The notes beneath the pieces were generated by a model that saw nothing but the letters and a program-made list of their open reading frames with translations, was not told where the DNA came from and did no database searches. This document shows positions 3,966 through 8,534 of a stretch of 8,534 nt of DNA, in pieces (position 1 is the stretch's first letter; every line of letters begins with the position of its first letter). The DNA lies in contig VAYJ01000106.1 in the NCBI GenBank assembly GCA_005888465.1, positions 1-8,534 of the forward strand. The letters run 5' to 3'. This stretch comes from Actinomycetota bacterium. GTDB taxonomy: Bacteria > Actinomycetota > UBA4738. The translations under genes were made by a program, and so were the position numbers.

Positions 3966-6959
3966 ATGCGTCGGGGGGCAAAGCCTGGGAAGACCAAGGT
4001 CGAACCCAAGCTGCCCGTCGCCCGTAAGTCGCTGAAGAGCGAGGGCTCTAGGGTTCGCCAGCTTCAGAAGCGACTGGCGGAAGCGCTGAAGCGCGAGGCG
4101 GAGGCGCAGGAGCAGCAGAGGGCGACGAGCGAGATTCTGCGGGTCATCTCGAGCTCGCCGATGGACGTCCAGCCGGTTTTCGAGGCCATCGTCGCGAGCG
4201 CGGGTCGGCTCTGCAACGGAACGACCGCGGCGGTGTTCCTCGTCCACGACGGGACGCTGTATCATCCGGCGAACTACGGTGGCTCCCCAGAGGCGCTCGC
4301 CGCCGCCCGCGCGCGCTATCCCCGGCCCCTCGGCGTGGACACCGGGCCGGGCATCGCGATCCTGACACGCTCGGTGCACGAGGTCAGAGATGTCGAGGAT
4401 TCCTCGACGGCCGAGCACATTCGAGCGGTCGGACGCGTCTTGGGATTCCGAAGCGTGATCACCGTGCCCATGCTCCGTGAGGGCGAGGCCATCGGCGCCA
4501 TCGCGGTGACGCGCCGGGAGCCGGGCCCTTTCAGCGAGGGGGACATGGCCCTCCTCCAGACGTTCGCCGACCAGGCGGTCATCGCCGTCGAGAATGTCCG
4601 GCTGTTCACGGAGCTACAGGAAAAGAATCGTGCTCTCACCGCTGCTCATTCGCAGTTGACCGATGCCCTTGAGCAGCAGACGGCGACGGCGGAAATCCTG
4701 CGCGTGATTTCGGGCTCGCCCACCGACGTCCAACCGGTATTCGTGGCGGTCCTGGCGAGCGCGGCACGGTTGTGCGACGCCCTCGACGCCACCATGTTCC
4801 GAGTCGATGGCAACGTGTTGCGCTTAGTCGCTCACGAAGGCCCGATTCCCTCGGACCCTGTCGGGACCCCGCGTCCGCTGACGCCGGCAACGCCCAGCGC
4901 GCGTGCCGTGCTCGAAGGACGGACGATCCAGGTCGCAGACATTCAGGCTGATGGCGGCGAGTACCCCGAAGGCAGTGCGTTTGCGCGCGCCCTGAACTTC
5001 CGAACAGTCCTCTGCGTCCCCCTGATGCGCGAAGGCGTAGCCCTCGGCACGATCACGATCCGACGGACCGAGGTTCGGCCGTTCACCGACCGGCAAACGG
5101 AACTCCTGAAGACCTTCGCCGACCAGGCCGTGATCGCCATTGAGAACGTGCGGCTGTTCAGGGAACTGGAGGCTCGCAATGGCGACCTAACCGAGGCCCT
5201 GGAGCAGCAAACAGCGACGGCTGAGATCTTGCGCGTCATCAGCCGGTCGCAGACCGACGTGCAGCCGGTCTTCGACACGATCGTGAGAAGCGCCGTGAGG
5301 TTGTGCGACGGGCTCTTCAGCGCGCTCTTTCAGTTCGACGGCGAGCTGATTTATTTTGCCGCCGAGCACAACTTCACCCCCGAAGCCCTCGAGGCGACGC
5401 ACCGCATATACCCCACGCGCCCCAGCCGGGCCCTGGGGTCCGGCCGGGCGATCCTCGAGCGCGCGGTTGCCCATATACCAGACGTTGAGGCCGATCCGGA
5501 GTACCAGCATCAAGCGCTATCCCGCGCGATCGGCCATCGAAGCAGTCTCTCCGTCCCAATGCTGCGGGAAGGCGCTCCCATCGGCGTCATCTGGGTGGCG
5601 CGCGCTGAGCCCGGGCCGTACTCCGATAACGAGATCGAGCTGCTGAAGACCTTCGCCGACCAGGCCGTCATCGCGGTCGAGAACGTCCGCCTGTTCAAGG
5701 AACTGGAGGCGCGGACGGGCGAGCTGACCCAGTCGGTCGAGAAGCTGACGGCCCTGAGCGAGGTCAGTCGGGCCGTGAGCTCGACGCTGGACGTCGAGAC
5801 GGTGCTCAATACCATCGTCTCCCGCGCCAGCCAGCTGGCCGGTGCCGCCGGCTGCTCGATCTACGAGTACGACGAAGCCGCCGAGCGGTTCGAGCTGCGC
5901 GCCATGCATAACTACGACGCGGAGTTCGTCGAGGCCCTTCGGGCGGTGCCCCTCCGGAAGGGCGAAGGGCTCATGGGACGCGCGGCCGAGATGCGCGAGC
6001 CCATCCAGATCCCCGACATCACCCAGCCCGGGGCCTACCAAAGCAGCGTCCGGGACACCCTCATCCGGTTCGGGTACCGGGCCCTCCTCGCCGTGCCCCT
6101 GCTCCGCGAGGACCAGATCATCGGCAGCCTGTCCTTCAACCGCAAGGCGCCGGGCGAGTTTCCCCCGGAGGTCGTGGACGTCCTGAAGACCTTCGCCACC
6201 CAGTCGGCCCTGGCCATCCAGAACGCCCGCCTTTTCCGGGAGATCGCGGACAAGAGCGCCCAGCTCGAGACGGCCAGCCGCCACAAGTCGGAGTTTCTCG
6301 CCAACATGTCGCACGAGCTGCGCACCCCGCTCAACGCCATCATCGGGTTCTCCGAGGTACTTACCGAGCGCATGTTCGGCGAGCTGAACGACAAGCAGGA
6401 CGAGTACCTGAAAGACATCCACGCCTCCGGCCAGCACTTGCTGTCCCTGATCAACGACATTCTCGACCTCTCGAAGATCGAGGCTGGGCGTATGGAGCTA
6501 GAGCTGTCGGATTTCCACCTCCCGACCGCCATCGAGAACGCCCTGATCCTGGTGCGAGAGCGGGCGACCCGGCGGGGGATCACGCTCGGGCACTCTGTAG
6601 ATGACCGGCTGGGAACAATTCAGGGCGACGAGCGGAAGGTGAAGCAGGTGCTCCTGAACCTCCTGTCCAATGCCTTGAAGTTCACCCCCGAGGGGGGACG
6701 GATCGACGTCGGTGCCCGGCTGGAAGACCATGTAGCGGAGGTGTCGGTCGCGGACACCGGCATCGGCATCGCGCCGGCGGATCAAGAGGCGGTGTTCGAG
6801 GAGTTCCGGCAGGTGGGCACTGCGGACAAGAAAGCCGAAGGCACCGGGCTCGGGCTGGCTCTCTCACGGAAGTTCATCGAACTCCACGGGGGGCGAATCT
6901 GGGTGGAGAGCGAGGTAGGAAAGGGCTCGACCTTCCGGTTCACGTTGCCGAGCACATAG
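3966..6959 (+). CDS. Soluble sensor histidine kinase with four GAF domains
   Basis: The 997-residue protein has no signal peptide or membrane segment and should sense internal cues. A basic N-terminus and coiled coil (about 30-55) lead into GAF1 (about 65-210), GAF2 (250-397), GAF3 (428-577) and GAF4 (605-757). The signalling-helix linkers before GAF2 and GAF3 are near-identical (LEQQTATAEILRVIS). GAF1-3 share DVQPVF, a Cys in RLC (C83, C270, C447) and the ending FADQAVIAVENVRLF; GAF4 is divergent and lacks that Cys. The HisKA H-box has the phosphoacceptor H783 in MSHELRTPLNAIIGFSE. The HATPase_c domain shows the N box (N898, N902), G1 as DTGIGI (from 930) and G2 as GTGLGL (from 959). All catalytic motifs are intact, so it should autophosphorylate. 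There is no receiver domain and no response regulator nearby, so the partner is unknown. GAF ligands (cyclic nucleotides, chromophores, others) cannot be inferred. The binding-protein gene starts 6 bases downstream, suggesting one transcript. Confidence 0.96.
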   Translation: MRRGAKPGKTKVEPKLPVARKSLKSEGSRVRQLQKRLAEALKREAEAQEQQRATSEILRVISSSPMDVQPVFEAIVASAGRLCNGTTAAVFLVHDGTLYHPANYGGSPEALAAARARYPRPLGVDTGPGIAILTRSVHEVRDVEDSSTAEHIRAVGRVLGFRSVITVPMLREGEAIGAIAVTRREPGPFSEGDMALLQTFADQAVIAVENVRLFTELQEKNRALTAAHSQLTDALEQQTATAEILRVISGSPTDVQPVFVAVLASAARLCDALDATMFRVDGNVLRLVAHEGPIPSDPVGTPRPLTPATPSARAVLEGRTIQVADIQADGGEYPEGSAFARALNFRTVLCVPLMREGVALGTITIRRTEVRPFTDRQTELLKTFADQAVIAIENVRLFRELEARNGDLTEALEQQTATAEILRVISRSQTDVQPVFDTIVRSAVRLCDGLFSALFQFDGELIYFAAEHNFTPEALEATHRIYPTRPSRALGSGRAILERAVAHIPDVEADPEYQHQALSRAIGHRSSLSVPMLREGAPIGVIWVARAEPGPYSDNEIELLKTFADQAVIAVENVRLFKELEARTGELTQSVEKLTALSEVSRAVSSTLDVETVLNTIVSRASQLAGAAGCSIYEYDEAAERFELRAMHNYDAEFVEALRAVPLRKGEGLMGRAAEMREPIQIPDITQPGAYQSSVRDTLIRFGYRALLAVPLLREDQIIGSLSFNRKAPGEFPPEVVDVLKTFATQSALAIQNARLFREIADKSAQLETASRHKSEFLANMSHELRTPLNAIIGFSEVLTERMFGELNDKQDEYLKDIHASGQHLLSLINDILDLSKIEAGRMELELSDFHLPTAIENALILVRERATRRGITLGHSVDDRLGTIQGDERKVKQVLLNLLSNALKFTPEGGRIDVGARLEDHVAEVSVADTGIGIAPADQEAVFEEFRQVGTADKKAEGTGLGLALSRKFIELHGGRIWVESEVGKGSTFRFTLPST

Positions 6960-6965
6960 TCCCTG

Positions 6966-7949
6966 ATGATCAGCCGGCGAGGGTTCATCGGCACCATGGC
7001 TGTCGGCCTCCTCGCCGCGCCGCTCGCCGCCGAGGGGCAGCAGCAGGTGGGGAAGCTGTCGCGCATCGGTGTCTTGATGAACCTCTATTCTCCCGACGCG
7101 CACCCGCCTCAGGCCCTCCGCCAGAGGCTTCGTGACCTCGGTTACGTCGAAGGACAGAACCTCGTCATTGACTGGCGGTATCAACTGGGCGGGACCGACC
7201 GCCTGGCCGCGTTGGCCGCGGAGCTGGTCCGTCTCAAGCCGGACGTCATTGTCGCCGATGTCACGGTGGCCATCCGTGCCGCCATGCAGGCGACCTCGAC
7301 CATCCCGATCGTGATGGCGAGCAGCGCCGACGCCGTCGGAGGTGGGCTCGTCACGAGCCTTGGCCGGCCGGGAGGCAACGTGACCGGCGTCACCACCATG
7401 CTGGCCGAAATGAGCGCGAAGCGCCTGCAGCTCCTCAAAGAAGTGGCGCCGAATGTCTCGCGCGTGGCCGTCTTGTGGAATCCCGCCATCCCCTGGCATC
7501 GGGCTTTGCTGAAGGAGGTCGAGGCTGCCGCGCCGGCGTTACGGCTCCAACCCGTCGTCATCGCCGTGCGGAATCGGGACGATCTCGGGGATGCGTTCTC
7601 GGAGATGACGAAGGGTCGCGTCGACGCCGTGTTCGTCAGTCACACGATGACACCACGAGCCCGAGGACAGATGATCGACCTCGCGGCCAAGCGCCGGATG
7701 CCCACGATGTTCATGGACCGGGACTACGTGGCGGCCGGCGGTCTGATGTCGTATGGATCGGACTTCTCCGAGGAGTTTCGGCACGCCGCCGAGTATGTCG
7801 ACAAGATTCTCAAAGGGGCCAAGCCAGCCGACCTCCCCGTCGAGCAGCCCACGAAGTTCGAATTGATCATCAACCTCAAGACCGCTAAAGCGCTAGGGCT
7901 GACGATCCCGCAGTCACTACTGTCACGGGCGGATGAGGTCATCCAATAG
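6966..7949 (+). CDS. TrpX-type ABC transporter substrate-binding protein (COG2984)
   Basis: This 327-residue protein starts MISRRGFIGTMAVGLLAAPL. That is a twin-arginine leader with a clear hydrophobic core and an AA/EG cleavage region near residues 20-25, so it should be periplasmic. The family blocks are complete: RIGVLMN; LRDLGYVEGQNLVIDWRY; IPIVMASSADAVGGGLV; GRPGGNVTGVT; KRLQLLKEVAPNVSRVAVLWNP; FVSHTMT; AAKRRMPTMFMDRDYVAAGG; GLMSYG; YVDKILKGAKPADLPVEQ; and AKALGLTIPQSLLSRADEV. The ATG lies 6 bases after the kinase stop with no good Shine-Dalgarno of its own, which points to translational coupling with the kinase. The ligand is unknown, and no transporter membrane or ATPase subunit is in view. 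The 5' coding DNA over its signal peptide is nearly the same as in the gene at 8188. Confidence 0.95.
   Translation: MISRRGFIGTMAVGLLAAPLAAEGQQQVGKLSRIGVLMNLYSPDAHPPQALRQRLRDLGYVEGQNLVIDWRYQLGGTDRLAALAAELVRLKPDVIVADVTVAIRAAMQATSTIPIVMASSADAVGGGLVTSLGRPGGNVTGVTTMLAEMSAKRLQLLKEVAPNVSRVAVLWNPAIPWHRALLKEVEAAAPALRLQPVVIAVRNRDDLGDAFSEMTKGRVDAVFVSHTMTPRARGQMIDLAAKRRMPTMFMDRDYVAAGGLMSYGSDFSEEFRHAAEYVDKILKGAKPADLPVEQPTKFELIINLKTAKALGLTIPQSLLSRADEVIQ
7009..7043 (+). repeat. 35-base direct repeat, copy 1 (signal-peptide coding DNA)
   Basis: This stretch matches 8231-8265 at 34 of 35 positions (the one difference is at 7022/8244). It codes for the hydrophobic and cleavage part of the leader (LLAAPLAAEGQQ). 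Surrounding gene sequence is much less alike. Confidence 0.75.
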
Positions 7950-8056
7950 GAGGGGTATTGTCCAGACGCCATTCCCAAGGGGCCCCGGGGGACGGTACTA
8001 TCCAGCCGTCGGAGGAGGGCAACGGATCAGCGTACAACTCAGTGAGAGGAGCCGCC

Positions 8057-8145
8057 ATGCCTGTGTACGAATACCACTGTGACAAGTGCAACCGAGCGGT
8101 CCCCTGCTCAGCACGTTCATGTCCCAGACCTCGAAGAAATCCTGA
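8057..8145 (+). pseudogene. FmdB-type zinc-ribbon gene with its middle deleted out of frame
   Basis: A strong ribosome binding site (GAGAGGAG, 8042-8049) precedes ATG 8057, which encodes MPVYEYHCDKCNRAV. This is the typical start of small FmdB-family regulatory zinc ribbons (MPxYEYxCxxC, first Cys pair C8 and C11). About 15 codons in, the frame changes: from 8104 another frame reads LLSTFMSQTSKKS and stops at TGA 8143-8145. This matches the usual C-terminal tail of the same family. About 25 residues that should carry the second CxxC pair are missing, and the phase change implies a loss of 3n+1 bases. Read in the original frame it would give a nonsense tail ending at 8191. Intact members are about 55-60 residues and of uncertain regulatory role. 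The gene sits between two substrate-binding proteins. Confidence 0.75.
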
Positions 8146-8187
8146 CGGTTCTGCGACGCTGGTGTTCCACGCAGACGAAGGGATTGC

Positions 8188-8534
8188 GTGATCGACAGGC
8201 GCTCCTTTGTCAGCGGCCTCGCCGCGGGAATCCTCGCCGCGCCTCTCGCCGCCGAGGGGCAGCAGGTCCACCGCATTGGCGTCCTCCTGTTCAGCACCCC
8301 CACCACGGATCCCCAACTCGAGGCGTTTCGCAAAGGCCTTCGAGAATTGGGGTACGTCGAAGGTCGGAACGTGACCTTCGACTACGCCTTCGCGGATGGT
8401 CATCCCGAGCGCTTGCCTCAGCTCGCCGTGGAGTTGGTCAGTCGAAGACCCGACTTGATCTTTGCCTTGGGCGGGGACGTAGCCCCCTATGCGAAGAGCG
8501 CGACCACCTCGATACCGATCGTCGTGGCGGTCAG
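8188..8534 (+). CDS. TrpX-type ABC transporter substrate-binding protein (COG2984), 3' end outside the window
   Basis: From a GTG at 8188 the frame stays open for 115 codons to the right edge. The protein begins with a leader carrying DRRSFVSGLAAGILAAPLAAEG, and the family blocks RIGVLLFST, FRKGLRELGYVEGRNVTFDY, LPQLAVELVSRRPDLIFALGG and SIPIVVAV follow in the usual order. The leader has the RR pair and hydrophobic core of an exported protein. GAAGG (8177-8181) stands 6 bases upstream of the GTG and supports this start; I see no in-frame ATG near the N-terminus. It is the third member of the family in the window and the second on this strand. Its ligand is unknown. It probably belongs to the same transcription unit as the kinase and the upstream binding protein, although 238 bases separate the two binding-protein genes. 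Confidence 0.9.
   Translation, partial: MIDRRSFVSGLAAGILAAPLAAEGQQVHRIGVLLFSTPTTDPQLEAFRKGLRELGYVEGRNVTFDYAFADGHPERLPQLAVELVSRRPDLIFALGGDVAPYAKSATTSIPIVVAV
8231..8265 (+). repeat. 35-base direct repeat, copy 2 (signal-peptide coding DNA)
   Basis: This is the second copy of the 7009-7043 sequence, with one mismatch at 8244. It lies at the same place in the leader of the downstream binding-protein gene. Confidence 0.75.

Noticed and set aside
3756..4418. 220-codon minus-strand frame opposite the kinase N-terminus
   Set aside because: It is mostly a mirror of the GAF1 coding region, with no recognisable domain or ribosome binding site.
4120..5760. Long internal DNA repeats considered as a mobile or CRISPR-like array
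   Set aside because: They are the repeated GAF/linker modules of one protein, in frame and diverged, without constant-length spacers.
5517..6437. 306-codon minus-strand frame opposite the kinase
   Set aside because: Long antisense frames are expected opposite high-GC genes. The plus-strand frame carries unambiguous GAF and HisKA motifs.
7958..8191. 77-codon frame covering the FmdB-like gene
   Set aside because: Its upstream start has no ribosome binding site. The family N-terminus begins at 8057, and the tail after about codon 15 from there is out of frame with the family.

Overview
The window is high-GC bacterial DNA. Its gene families are a cytoplasmic histidine kinase with four GAF domains, three stand-alone TrpX-type (COG2984, Pfam ABC_sub_bind) substrate-binding proteins with no permease or ATPase beside them, and small CxxC zinc-ribbon proteins. 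In my experience this mix is typical of soil or subsurface metagenome lineages such as Candidatus Rokubacteria/Methylomirabilota. That assignment is inference from gene content and base composition; there is no rRNA or other marker gene here.

Left part (1-1756): the N-terminal end of a leftward gene runs off the left edge behind a recognisable sigma70-like promoter and a 5'-leader hairpin. A rightward small CxxC/HxxC protein follows (220-480), then about 520 bases without a convincing gene. Next comes a short-chain dehydrogenase/reductase (1002-1756) broken by an out-of-frame internal deletion.

Middle (1757-3965): a decayed scrap of a substrate-binding-protein gene lies just downstream of an intact leftward gene of the same family (2169-3143). 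About 820 bases without a convincing gene follow, holding a perfect 14-base palindrome and a run of four stem-loops, the last of which looks like a terminator.

Right part (3966-8534): the large GAFx4 histidine kinase (3966-6959) is followed after 6 bases by an exported substrate-binding protein (6966-7949), so the two are probably co-transcribed. Then come an FmdB-type zinc-ribbon gene that has lost its middle out of frame (8057-8145) and the start of a third substrate-binding protein running off the right edge (8188-8534). A plausible reading is that the exported binding proteins deliver or detect small molecules while the soluble kinase senses an internal ligand through its GAF domains. No response regulator, permease or ATPase is in the window, so this link rests on gene spacing alone.

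The most noteworthy points are two otherwise normal genes (SDR and FmdB-like) with internal deletions of the same phase, the atypical SDR active site, the kinase/binding-protein coupling, the near-identical signal-peptide DNA of the two right-hand binding proteins, and the cluster of hairpins at 3598-3736. I see no clear evidence of a wholly new system.
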